A stretch of DNA of 6,625 bases, taken from Erysipelotrichaceae bacterium (GTDB lineage: Bacteria > Bacillota_I > Bacilli_A > Erysipelotrichales > Erysipelotrichaceae). The stretch lies in NCBI GenBank assembly GCA_017511325.1, contig JAFWKS010000285.1:1-6625 (forward strand), written 5' to 3'. A program made the position numbers and the translations under genes. The notes beneath the pieces are model-generated. The model had not been told where the DNA came from. It was given only the letters and a program-made list of their open reading frames with translations, and did not search any database. This document shows, piece by piece, positions 1-6,241 of the stretch. The number at the start of each line of letters is the position of its first letter. Within the stretch, counting starts at the first letter, position 1.

Positions 1-2
1 AC

Positions 3-158
3 ACTCCAGTTGCGCTGTCAATCAATGCTGATGTAGGTGACAGCGTTCGGGTGAGAGTCGCGAACGGAAAAGCCTGGATCACTGGAAATGATACGCTGCC
101 CCCGTCAAATGACAAAAAGGAAGTCGGCACCAAGATGATGAAGAACATGTCCGATCGG
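3..158 (+). pseudogene. Phage tail protein fragment (3'-truncated, start outside window)
   Basis: The frame beginning at base 3 has no stop until 236 and reads TPVALSINADVGDSV, then RVRVANGKAWITGN and DTLPPSND. This 'N/TPVALSI-ADVGD-V-VRV-NGKA-ITGN-T-PP-DD' pattern is typical of tail or host-binding proteins of Bacillota siphophages, where it leads into a coiled-coil or tail-fibre region. It is recognised from memory, not by a search. Recognisable phage sequence fades after about codon 45. From about base 159 the frame merely runs antisense through the lyase gene on the other strand until the TGA at 234-236, so the chimeric tail of this frame should not be read as protein. The 5' end lies beyond the left edge. 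It could be a prophage remnant, a recombination scar or an assembly chimera. Confidence 0.55.
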
Positions 159-773
159 GACGATGACATCATCATTGACTTCTCTGATCTTTATGATCAG
201 TTCTTCGATCTGTCTGATGGTGAGAGACTTTCTTGAAGAATAACCGCGGGATTTCTGGATCTCTACGAGCTTTACATCTTTTTTCTTAAGCCTGTTTACG
301 ATCGCTTCTGCAGCAAACTCATCGTTTATCAGATCGATCTGTTCATATTTGACGCCATAGGCCTTTAATGATTGAGAGGAATCACCACACAGGCCGATCA
401 TCTCCTGCAACGAATCATAAGGCAGACCCGTCAAAGAGATCATCGTATCACCGTGTTTGAGCAAGGCAGAAAAGACAAGATACAAAGCATTGGTCCCGCT
501 CATGATGTGGGGTCTGACCAGCGCATCCTCACATCCTAATACTTCCGCGAAGATCCTTTCGAGCTTGTCTCTGCCAGAGTCATAGTTTCCATAACCGTTG
601 ATGTCCGCAAAATCAGTATAGGAGACCTGATTCTTTAAAAATGCGGAAAGGACCCGATTGGAATTGATCAGGCAGATGTCATCAATTTTTTTATAGATGT
701 CTTTAAGATCTTCATCTGATCTTGAAGACAGTTCGTATATTTCTTTATCGATCTGATTTATAACCATATGCAT
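105..773 (-). pseudogene. Methionine gamma-lyase-like (aluminium resistance family) protein, C-terminal half lost
   Basis: The family is a fold-type I PLP enzyme group (Pfam Met_gamma_lyase, Bacillus YnbB relatives) of roughly 400 residues, often labelled aluminium resistance protein; its true substrate is uncertain. Visible family motifs are GYGNYDSGRDKLE (60-72), SGTNALYLVFSALL (92-105), TGLPYDSLQEMIG (115-127) and IQKSRGYSSRKSLTI (172-186). Homology stops at Val205 (bases 159-161), where the family normally continues into a VDNCYGEF-like segment. Residues 206-222 are out-of-family readthrough into phage-like DNA, ending at a stop at 105-107. The PLP-binding lysine lies in the missing half, so the product should be inactive. 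The ATG at 771-773 follows the channel gene's TGA with one base between and has an AAGAAGG-like ribosome site 5 bases upstream; a second ATG two codons in is possible. It is probably cotranscribed with the channel gene. Confidence 0.85.
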
Positions 774-774
774 A

Positions 775-1632
775 TCAACCTTCTTTATGAACGACGATCT
801 GATTGTAAGGAATAGAGATGCCTTCCTTATCGAAGCGCTTCTTGATGGCCAGCTTGAGATCTCTTTGGATCGTGAAATGGTTTCTGCCTTTGGCTTTCAT
901 CTGTACGGTCATGATCACAGCACTTTCATCAAAAAAAGAAATAGCCAAGACCTGCGGTTTATCATAACAGATCTTTCTGTTGGCTTCGTAGTATCTGTCA
1001 GCTTCCTCCTGCAGGATCGCCTTGACTTTCTCGCTGTCGGCTTCATAAGGTGTCGGTACATCAACGATCGCCATATTGAACTTGCCGGAGTAGTTGATCA
1101 CTGTTTTGATCTGACCGTTCGGGATGATGATCCTTTCACCTTTCCAGGTATCAAGATAGGTGCAGCGCATCGCCATGGCTGAGACAGTTCCGCTGTATTC
1201 GTTTATCTGAACATAATCACCGACACTGAACTGGCGTTCAAACAGGATGAAAGCCCCGGCGATCATATCGGAAATGACACTCTGTGCACCCAGAGAGATG
1301 ACCAGCGCTCCGACTCCGGCAGCTGTGATGATGTTGGAAAGGACAGAACCGTAACCCAGCTGATTGATGATTATACAGAAAGCGATGAAATAGATGGCAT
1401 AACGCGAGATGCTTCTAAGCAGGGTCATGAAAGTTATAAAAGATTTAGCTTTGGGATCGTCACCTTTTTCCATGGCCTTGTCGATAGACTTACCGGTAAA
1501 AGATGAGACCATTTTCATGGCCAAAGCCGAAATGATGATCACAACAGTAATCATGATCAGATCCTTTATCAGATTGGTCGAATTTATTTTGAATTCCTTG
1601 AATATCTCTTCCCAGTTTATCCCTTGATTCAT
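775..1632 (-). CDS. mscS: MscS-family small-conductance mechanosensitive channel
   Basis: This 285-residue inner-membrane channel is almost the same length as E. coli MscS (286) and would act as a tension-gated release valve in hypo-osmotic shock. Three hydrophobic segments are visible: TM1 about 21-42, TM2 about 71-92, and the pore-lining TM3 about 99-131. TM3 has the Gly/Ala-rich pattern AAGVGALVISLGAQSVISD that packs the pore helices. The beta domain follows, with RQFSVGDYVQI (133-143) and GTVSAMAMRCTYLDTWKGERIIIPNG (148-173), the canonical 'GD-V---G-V--I--R-T-L-T-DG--IIIPN' layout. The C-terminal alpha/beta domain extends to 285. The start is the first ATG of the frame. No good Shine-Dalgarno sequence lies in the 40-bp spacer, so the start is less certain than the rest. 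The gene is divergent from the methyltransferase gene and leads a probable two-gene unit with the truncated lyase. Confidence 0.93.
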   Translation of the reverse strand: MNQGINWEEIFKEFKINSTNLIKDLIMITVVIIISALAMKMVSSFTGKSIDKAMEKGDDPKAKSFITFMTLLRSISRYAIYFIAFCIIINQLGYGSVLSNIITAAGVGALVISLGAQSVISDMIAGAFILFERQFSVGDYVQINEYSGTVSAMAMRCTYLDTWKGERIIIPNGQIKTVINYSGKFNMAIVDVPTPYEADSEKVKAILQEEADRYYEANRKICYDKPQVLAISFFDESAVIMTVQMKAKGRNHFTIQRDLKLAIKKRFDKEGISIPYNQIVVHKEG

Positions 1633-1672
1633 ACTATAAGTTTATCAAAATATAGGTAAAATAATAATTAAG
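1633..1672. promoter_or_regulatory. Compact divergent spacer between mscS and rlmD
   Basis: This 40-bp, very AT-rich spacer must contain both start regions if neither gene is read through from elsewhere. Candidate -10 boxes are TAAAAT on the plus strand (1657-1662), 10 bases before the rlmD ATG, and TATATT on the minus strand (1654-1649), 16 bases before the mscS ATG. No convincing -35 box is seen for either, and neither ATG is preceded by a GGAGG-like ribosome site. Transcripts from these boxes would have very short leaders. The box assignments are inferences from pattern only. Confidence 0.35.
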
Positions 1673-2986
1673 ATGAGACTGGAGATCAAAAAAGCAGGCA
1701 TCAATGGAGAGGGCATCGCTTTCTATAAAAGAAAGCCTGTTTTCATCGAGGACTGTTTTCCTGAAGAGATCGTCGAAGCCAAGCTCTATGATGAAGGAAG
1801 GCACTTTCGAGGCGAACTGTTAAAGGTGATCAGACGAAGCAAAAACAGAGTCAAGGTCCCATGTGAACATCAGACAAGATGCGGCGGATGCGCCTTGATG
1901 CCTGTCTCATACAGTGAACAGCTTAAGATCAAAAAACAGCTTCTGGAAGGAGCGCTGTACAAGTATACCGGAGAAGATATCGATGTGGGGCAGATCGTTC
2001 CAAGTGAGAAACAGCTCTTCTATCGCAACAAATGCAACCTGCCGATCGTAGAGAAAGACGGCATACTGATCAATGCCTTATACGCTTCAGGTTCAAACCA
2101 TCCGGTCTATATAAATCACTGTCTGATCCATGATCTGAAACTTGAAGAGATCAGGATCAGGGCCATGAAAGTCCTGAACAGGCACAGATACAGACAGTAT
2201 GACCATCATCTTAAACAAGGCCTAAGACAGCTGATGATCAGAGGTTTTGACAAGCAGTATCAGATGGTGTTGATTACCGGGAAAGATATCATCGATGAAG
2301 ATACGATCAACGATCTGAAGAAGATCGACTTGCTCGTCAGTATCTATCAGGGCATCAATATCCATAAGAATCCAATAAACATGATGCCGGATAATCTGCA
2401 TCTGCTTTATGGGGAAAAGAAGATACAGCTGAAACTGGGAAGATACAGATTGAGATTAAGCCCTCAGGCTTTCTTTCAGCTGAATCAGGATCAGGCAGAA
2501 AAGATCTATGAGGAAGTCAGAAACATGATCGATGAACATTGTGAAACTATCGTAGAAGCTTATTGCGGTATCGGTGCTATCTCCCTTTACCTCAGTGATA
2601 AGGCGAAACAGGTCACCGGAATCGAGATAGTTGAAAGAGCAATTCAGGATGCCAAGGAAAACGCAAGATTAAATAATATAGATAACACGACTTTCATAAC
2701 TGATGACGCACCAAAAGCGATCAGAAGGATCCTGAAGGATCAGGATATCGATGTACTGGTCGTTGATCCGCCAAGGACTGGTCTGGATGATGAGCTGCTG
2801 CTAAGCATCATGAAGTCGAAGATAAAAAAGATCATCTATGTTTCGTGCAACCCGGCAACGCTGGGCAAGAATCTGGATGTGCTGAGCAACAGATATCGCA
2901 TTGAAGCGATCAAGGGTTTTGACATGTTTCCTAATACACCACACGTCGAGACGGTCTGTTTGATGTCAAGGGTCGAAGGAAAATAG
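1673..2986 (+). CDS. rlmD: 23S rRNA (uracil-C5)-methyltransferase, RlmD/RumA family
   Basis: The 437-residue cytoplasmic enzyme transfers a methyl group from SAM to C5 of a uracil in 23S rRNA (U1939 in E. coli RlmD; some Gram-positive homologues also modify U747). Domains in order are an N-terminal TRAM RNA-binding domain (about 1-57), an Fe-S cluster site (C64-x5-C70-G-G-C73 with C150), the central RNA-binding insert, and a Rossmann methyltransferase domain. Key motifs are FFQLNQ (267-272), the SAM-binding EAYCGIG (295-301), DPPRTGL (365-371), the nucleophile Cys392 in SCNPATLGKNL, and the general base Glu426 in HVETV. Length and motifs match the full family, so the gene looks intact. The ATG directly begins the TRAM domain but has no clear ribosome site. 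The exact target uridine cannot be read from sequence. Its 3' end carries a 13-bp sequence repeated at 6261, relevant to an integration event. Confidence 0.95.
   Translation: MRLEIKKAGINGEGIAFYKRKPVFIEDCFPEEIVEAKLYDEGRHFRGELLKVIRRSKNRVKVPCEHQTRCGGCALMPVSYSEQLKIKKQLLEGALYKYTGEDIDVGQIVPSEKQLFYRNKCNLPIVEKDGILINALYASGSNHPVYINHCLIHDLKLEEIRIRAMKVLNRHRYRQYDHHLKQGLRQLMIRGFDKQYQMVLITGKDIIDEDTINDLKKIDLLVSIYQGINIHKNPINMMPDNLHLLYGEKKIQLKLGRYRLRLSPQAFFQLNQDQAEKIYEEVRNMIDEHCETIVEAYCGIGAISLYLSDKAKQVTGIEIVERAIQDAKENARLNNIDNTTFITDDAPKAIRRILKDQDIDVLVVDPPRTGLDDELLLSIMKSKIKKIIYVSCNPATLGKNLDVLSNRYRIEAIKGFDMFPNTPHVETVCLMSRVEGK
2943..2955 (+). repeat. att-like core, left copy, in the 3' end of rlmD
   Basis: The 13-bp ACGTCGAGACGGT lies in the codons for His-Val-Glu-Thr-Val near the C-terminus of the methyltransferase. 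It recurs exactly at 6261-6273, while bases immediately outside differ on both sides. Several streptococcal ICEs are known to integrate at this conserved part of the rum gene (family knowledge from memory). Calling it an attachment site is inference, because conserved coding alone could also explain part of the match. Confidence 0.5.
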
Positions 2987-3101
2987 CGGCAAAGGCCAGT
3001 AATACTGCGGTTTTCGGGCAATCGGGCAAATTCGGAATCAGCCAGACCAAACGCTCTGCGGTAACTTATCCGAGGGCAAATCCGGTCAAAAAGTGTGAGA
3101 A
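2987..3101. other. Non-coding stretch after rlmD, with short tandem repeat and a possible decayed reading frame
   Basis: No gene is supported here. The 8-bp TCGGGCAA is tandemly duplicated at 3014-3021 and 3022-3029. One plus-strand frame is open from the rlmD stop to a TGA at 3103-3105 and reads AKASNTAVFGQSGKFG, then ISQTKRSAVTYPRANPVKKC, but it has no start codon or ribosome site. It may be a decayed coding tail or a dispersed intergenic repeat. No intrinsic terminator for rlmD is seen. Confidence 0.4.
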
Positions 3102-3178
3102 TTGAGTTGCCAAGTTAGATGTCAATAAGTTGAGTTGCCGAGTTAGATGTTGGGGTGTTGTGGCTGTGAGATAGATGT
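3102..3178 (+). repeat. Three direct repeats with exact 28-bp period
   Basis: Two 21-bp copies begin at 3102 and 3130 and differ at one base; their core is GTTGCC(A/G)AGTTAGATGT. A third, degenerate copy starts exactly 28 bp later at 3158 and keeps TTG at its start and TAGATGT at its end (3172-3178). The 7-bp gaps differ. The array ends 15 bp before the ribosome site of the Fe-S protein gene. It is too short and too regular for CRISPR. It could be an operator array, an element end or simple tandem duplication; no function is shown. Confidence 0.7.
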
Positions 3179-3193
3179 CAGGGAAAGTCGAAT

Positions 3194-3200
3194 GGAGGTG
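3194..3200 (+). promoter_or_regulatory. Strong ribosome binding site that sets a TTG start
   Basis: GGAGGTG ends 5 bases before the TTG at 3206-3208, a near-ideal spacing, and no ATG or GTG in the same frame fits. This is the reason for choosing the TTG as the start of the Fe-S protein. Confidence 0.85.
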
Positions 3201-3205
3201 ATAGA

Positions 3206-4024
3206 TTGAAGAAATATTTGGCACCGCTTTTTATGCTCATAATCTTTGAAGCTGTTGCAATTACATTATGGCTTACAAAGGATAATATTTTTTACCTCTT
3301 CAATTTCAGCTACATCGGGCTTTCTATATCTTTGGGGATTTTTCTGTTTATAAAAAAATATAAGCACGCAAGACGTATCGTTCAGTTGCTTGTTGGCTTA
3401 TATATGCTGATATATCTGGGGATTATCTGCAATGAGAATATGCAGATCGAGGGATTCTGGTATTACTTATTCACCGGAGTTTTTGAGGCTGCCACCATTC
3501 ATTACACCGTTGCAAAGATTTTCGGGCCACTATTATTCGGCAGAGGCTGGTGTGGATATGCCTGCTGGACAGCTATGGTCTTGGATTTTCTTCCTTACAA
3601 GTCTCCATCACAACCAAGAAAGAATCTCGAATGGATTAGATACATTACATTTACGTTTTCACTGGTATTTGTTGCCTCATTGTTCCTTGCTAAGGTTGGC
3701 AATATCGAACGGATTATGTTCTGGGCATTTATTGTCGGCAATCTCGCTTATTATGCTGTGGGCATTGCACTCGCATTTGCGTTTAAGGATAACCGAGCAT
3801 TTTGTAAATATATATGTCCCATCACTGTATTTTTGAAGCCAATGAGTTACTTTTCGGTTCTCAGGATAAAGTGTGACAAAGACAAATGCATCTCGTGCGG
3901 GAAATGCAAACGAGTATGTCCTATGAATGTTGATGTGACAGATAATTCTCGAAAACGAAAAAATGGAACAGAATGTATTCTATGCATGGAATGTGTTAGA
4001 AATTGCCCAAAGGATGCACTTTAG
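3206..4024 (+). CDS. Membrane-bound 4Fe-4S ferredoxin-like protein (NapH-like)
   Basis: The 272-residue protein probably moves electrons between a membrane carrier and two [4Fe-4S] clusters; partner and pathway are unknown. It has several hydrophobic spans (about 5-23, 29-49, 57-76, 84-105, 144-163, 170-193). Two Cys pairs typical of the NapH/NosR/CcoG-like group are present: C116-G-Y-A-C120 in FGRGWCGYACW, and C200-K-Y-I-C204-P. The C-terminus holds two ferredoxin motifs, C228-x2-C231-x2-C234-x3-C238-P and C257-x2-C260-x2-C263-x3-C267-P, and ends almost directly after the second. The first TGCxxC-style half resembles the Cys pairs of polyferredoxins. It starts at TTG behind a strong ribosome site. 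No redox partner gene lies nearby, so it is an orphan. It is AT-rich with ATT/ATA Ile codons, unlike the GATC-rich genes to its left, suggesting different origin. The specific NapH role in nitrate reduction is not implied. Confidence 0.85.
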   Translation: MKKYLAPLFMLIIFEAVAITLWLTKDNIFYLFNFSYIGLSISLGIFLFIKKYKHARRIVQLLVGLYMLIYLGIICNENMQIEGFWYYLFTGVFEAATIHYTVAKIFGPLLFGRGWCGYACWTAMVLDFLPYKSPSQPRKNLEWIRYITFTFSLVFVASLFLAKVGNIERIMFWAFIVGNLAYYAVGIALAFAFKDNRAFCKYICPITVFLKPMSYFSVLRIKCDKDKCISCGKCKRVCPMNVDVTDNSRKRKNGTECILCMECVRNCPKDAL

Positions 4025-4137
4025 GACAGGAAAAGGGCTCCGACACTGTCATCATCGGCAACGGGGAGCGCATTTTACCGGGCTCAACCAGCGGTAGAGT
4101 TGCAGGAAATCAACCTACGGTTCGTGTAAAAATATGA
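4024..4137 (+). other. Spacer with an unexplained protein-like open frame
   Basis: Between the Fe-S gene and the HTH gene (4025-4178) one frame is open from 4000 through to the TGA at 4135-4137. It reads GQEKGSDTVIIGNGERILPG, then STSGRVAGNQPTVRVKI. It has no ATG or GTG start and no ribosome site, so it is not called as a gene. The frame may be the tail of a decayed gene or part of a dispersed repeat. A weak -10 candidate, TATGAT, lies at 4133-4138 for the downstream regulator, without a clear -35. Confidence 0.3.
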
Positions 4138-4162
4138 TGATATCGGCTATGCTTGAGTCATG

Positions 4163-4172
4163 AAAGGAGGTG
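4163..4172 (+). promoter_or_regulatory. Ribosome binding site fixing the ATG start of the HTH gene
   Basis: AAAGGAGGTG is close to a perfect Shine-Dalgarno match. Its GGAGG lies 8 bases before the ATG at 4179. The upstream in-frame GTG at 4170 is part of this ribosome site itself, so it is rejected as a start. Confidence 0.9.
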
Positions 4173-4178
4173 CCCGAT

Positions 4179-4793
4179 ATGGATCAAATCAAAATTGGAA
4201 AATTCATAGCATCCTGCAGGAAGGAACAGGGCATGACTCAGGAAGTCCTTGCCGAGAAGCTCGGAATCAGTGACCGGGCGATATCAAAATGGGAGACCGG
4301 AAAGGCTATGCCGGATTCCGGGATTATGTTGGAGCTGTGTGAACTTCTGAAAATTAACGTCAACGAACTCCTGTCGGGCGAAAGAATTATGGCAGAAGCA
4401 TATGACAAACGGGCAGAAGAAAACCTGCTGGCAATGAGGCGAGAGGTTGAGGAAAAGAACAGACAGATGCTTAAGACGGAATACTGGATCGCGTTTCCTG
4501 CCGTCATTTCCGGACTGGTCATGGTGTTTGTGGCTTCATTTTTAGAGATGCCAGTCTGGCTGCGAATTGCACTTATCGTGTTTGTTCTCATAATGATTTT
4601 TACGGTCGCTTTTATCGCCGTGGGCATTGAGCAAAAGGCCGGATACTATGAATGCCAGAATTGCCACCACAGATATGTACCTACATACTGGCAGACAAAT
4701 CTTGCTATGCACATGGGACGGACAAGGTATATGAAATGCCCGGAGTGTGGAAAAAGAAGCTGGCAGAGAAAAGTTCTTACAAAAGAAGAGTAA
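4179..4793 (+). CDS. XRE-family HTH regulator fused to two membrane helices and a C-terminal zinc ribbon
   Basis: This 204-residue protein is a probable membrane-tethered DNA-binding protein; its target genes and signal are unknown. Residues 4-65 form an HTH_3/XRE domain (IGKFIASCRKEQGMTQEVLA, then GISDRAISKWETGKAMPD). A charged, helical linker (about 70-100) is followed by two hydrophobic segments, about 103-121 and 126-149. The C-terminus carries a zinc-ribbon pattern, C159-x2-C162 and C187-x2-C190, with a basic ending. HTH plus membrane helices plus zinc ribbon is seen in uncharacterised regulators of Clostridia. It has its own ribosome site and is followed by a strong terminator, so it appears to be the last gene of its transcript. 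It might regulate the Fe-S gene just upstream, but that is only proximity. Composition is intermediate between its neighbours. Confidence 0.88.
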   Translation: MDQIKIGKFIASCRKEQGMTQEVLAEKLGISDRAISKWETGKAMPDSGIMLELCELLKINVNELLSGERIMAEAYDKRAEENLLAMRREVEEKNRQMLKTEYWIAFPAVISGLVMVFVASFLEMPVWLRIALIVFVLIMIFTVAFIAVGIEQKAGYYECQNCHHRYVPTYWQTNLAMHMGRTRYMKCPECGKRSWQRKVLTKEE

Positions 4794-4800
4794 GCAGACC

Positions 4801-4845
4801 AAGGCTCTTCGCTACTGATTAGGTTCAGTGGCAAGGAGCCTTTTT
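4801..4845 (+). terminator. Strong Rho-independent terminator after the HTH gene
   Basis: AAGGCTC (4801-4807) pairs with GAGCCTT (4836-4842). An inner stem CTACTGA/TCAGTGG continues the helix with one G-U pair, and the run of T ends at 4845. The middle TTCG/CAAG segment has only one mismatch, so the stem is about 18 pairs long with a short loop. It begins 7 bases after the stop codon. Confidence 0.9.
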
Positions 4846-4946
4846 ATGCTTCGATTTAGATTGCGATCCCGGACTTGAATTCCACATGCAAAAACACAGA
4901 GTTAACAATACAATAATCACAAAACACAAAATAATGTCGCAATAAC

Positions 4947-4975
4947 TTGCGAATTCTAATCGCCTCTCGTATAAT
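4947..4975 (+). promoter_or_regulatory. Near-consensus sigma-A promoter of the ATPase gene
   Basis: The -35 box is TTGCGA (4947-4952) and the -10 box TATAAT (4970-4975), separated by exactly 17 bp. The -10 is a perfect match and the -35 matches four of six bases. Transcription would start around 4982, leaving a leader of only about 14 bases before the ATG at 4996. The -10 lies inside the palindrome described next. Confidence 0.75.
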
Positions 4976-4993
4976 ATACGTGAGGCGATTTTT
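4958..4993 (+). terminator. Terminator-like palindrome enclosing the ATPase promoter -10 box
   Basis: AATCGCCTC (4958-4966) is perfectly complementary to GAGGCGATT (4982-4990). Inside it, after one T/T mismatch, CGTAT (4968-4972) pairs with ATACG (4976-4980) around a 3-base loop. A run of five T (4989-4993) follows, and the ATG is two bases further on. In RNA entering from upstream this would be an intrinsic terminator. The right arm also holds the GAGG (4982-4985) that is the only ribosome-site candidate for the ATPase, 10 bases from its ATG. As DNA it could equally be an operator. The -10 box sits at the tip. Confidence 0.7.
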
Positions 4994-4995
4994 AT

Positions 4996-6228
4996 ATGAA
5001 ACTGTTTAGGCGTGAAAAGTATATATCACGAATAAGACCTTTTTTACATGATACCGACATTATCAAGGTTATAACAGGAATACGACGCTCAGGGAAGTCG
5101 AGTCTGCTGCAAACCGTTGCAGAGGAACTGGTGGAAAGTGGCGTGAACAAAAATAATTTATTCTTTTATAACCTTGACAAATATGGCTATAAAAATATTA
5201 AAACTCCGGAGGCATTGGAAGAATTACTATTTGATGATGAACACCCCGAGGGTGTTAAGTATGTTTTTATTGATGAGATACAGAACGTTGAAGGCTTTGA
5301 ACCGGTGATAGAGGCGCTTAGACTTGAAGAGGACTATTCCATATTTATCACAGGATCCAACTCATACCTGTTAAGCGGTGAATTGGCGACCAAGCTTACG
5401 GGACGATATATAGAATTTGAGATTCAAACTCTTGGATTTGATGAGTATGAAGCTATGAAGGCATACTATGGAAAAATGATTGACACAGATATGCTGAGGG
5501 AATTTGACTCATATCTGCTTGGTGGCGGTTTTCCCAAAACGCTATTTTATGATGAATTGCATGAAAAGCAATTATATGTAAAAACGGTTCTTGACGACAT
5601 ATTCAATAAAGACATAAAAGGGAGGGTCAAGATAAAGAACGTAGAGGCTTTCAATATCGTAAGAAACTATGTGATCAATAATTTTGGCTCAACTGTCAGC
5701 ATCAGTAATATATGCGATGATCTTAAGAAAACAGGGATAGCGATTACTCGTCCCACGATCACCAGATATATACAGGCACTGTCTGATGCCAAGATCATCA
5801 GTGAATGTACCCGTTTTGACATGAAATCCAGACGTTCTATGAAGAATGCAAAGAAGTATTATCTGGCCGACCTGGGTATTTACTTTTCAACCAACACGAA
5901 CAACAGGATAAATTATGGGCCAGTGCTTGAAAACGTGGTTTATCAATATGCAAGGTCAATGGGATACAAGGTGAGCGTCGGAAGAATCGGTAATCTGGAA
6001 TGTGATTTTGTACTGCGTAGTATACAGAATGAATATGCTTATGTACAAGTGGCATTAACGATCATGGATAGCAAAAATACAGAAGACAGAGAATACAGGC
6101 CTCTCGAAAGTATAGCAGACGGTTATCCGAAATATCTGGTTACACGAAGAGATCTGATACAAAAAAGAAATGGAATAAAACACGTGGATATCATAGATTT
6201 TATTCTTGATCAAAAAATGTTTGATTGA
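4996..6228 (+). CDS. AAA ATPase of the AAA_14/DUF4143 family
   Basis: The 410-residue protein belongs to a large, widely spread family of bacterial and archaeal ATPases with no settled function. Residues 7-140 form the AAA_14 core: Walker A G28-IRRS-GKSS, Walker B YVFIDEIQN (89-97), sensor-like ITGSNSYLLSG (118-128) and TGRY (135-138). A linker with the conserved GGGFP (176-180) follows. A winged-helix-like segment lies about 230-270 (SISNICDDLKKTGI, then TRPTITRYIQALSDAKII). The C-terminal DUF4143 part (about 285-385) resembles a PD-(D/E)xK nuclease fold, with Glu312 in LENVVYQYARSMGY, Asp337 in ECDFV and then VQV at 350-352, where active nucleases usually have E/Q-x-K. The missing Lys suggests a non-cleaving fold. 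The gene is full length with typical family start, is isolated between a terminator and a rum fragment, and carries its own promoter. It is often found as a lone accessory gene. A role in conflict or stress is speculation. Confidence 0.9.
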   Translation: MKLFRREKYISRIRPFLHDTDIIKVITGIRRSGKSSLLQTVAEELVESGVNKNNLFFYNLDKYGYKNIKTPEALEELLFDDEHPEGVKYVFIDEIQNVEGFEPVIEALRLEEDYSIFITGSNSYLLSGELATKLTGRYIEFEIQTLGFDEYEAMKAYYGKMIDTDMLREFDSYLLGGGFPKTLFYDELHEKQLYVKTVLDDIFNKDIKGRVKIKNVEAFNIVRNYVINNFGSTVSISNICDDLKKTGIAITRPTITRYIQALSDAKIISECTRFDMKSRRSMKNAKKYYLADLGIYFSTNTNNRINYGPVLENVVYQYARSMGYKVSVGRIGNLECDFVLRSIQNEYAYVQVALTIMDSKNTEDREYRPLESIADGYPKYLVTRRDLIQKRNGIKHVDIIDFILDQKMFD

Positions 6229-6241
6229 TTCAATAACGAAA

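Noticed and set aside
787..1182. Plus-strand open frame of 131 codons
   Set aside because: It is antisense to the conserved beta and C-terminal domains of the MscS gene, which carries clear family motifs.
3102..3178. CRISPR array
   Set aside because: Only three units, the gaps are 7 bp, and the third copy is degenerate; no cas gene is present.
3432..3836. Second plus-strand frame of 134 codons inside the Fe-S gene
   Set aside because: It lies wholly within the Fe-S protein, whose Cys motifs and membrane segments are clearly the coding frame.
4078..4130. tRNA-like segment (AGCGGTAGAGTTGC and GGTTCG resemble D and T arms)
   Set aside because: No acceptor stem, no T33 in the would-be anticodon loop, and no room for a variable loop or T stem.
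4238..4834. Minus-strand open frames across the HTH gene
   Set aside because: They mirror the HTH/zinc-ribbon coding region, lack ribosome sites and have no recognisable motifs.
4996..6228. ATPase plus neighbours as a new multi-gene defence system
   Set aside because: The ATPase has its own promoter behind a terminator, no partner gene follows it, and its nuclease-like domain lacks the catalytic Lys; nothing ties it to the other genes beyond location.
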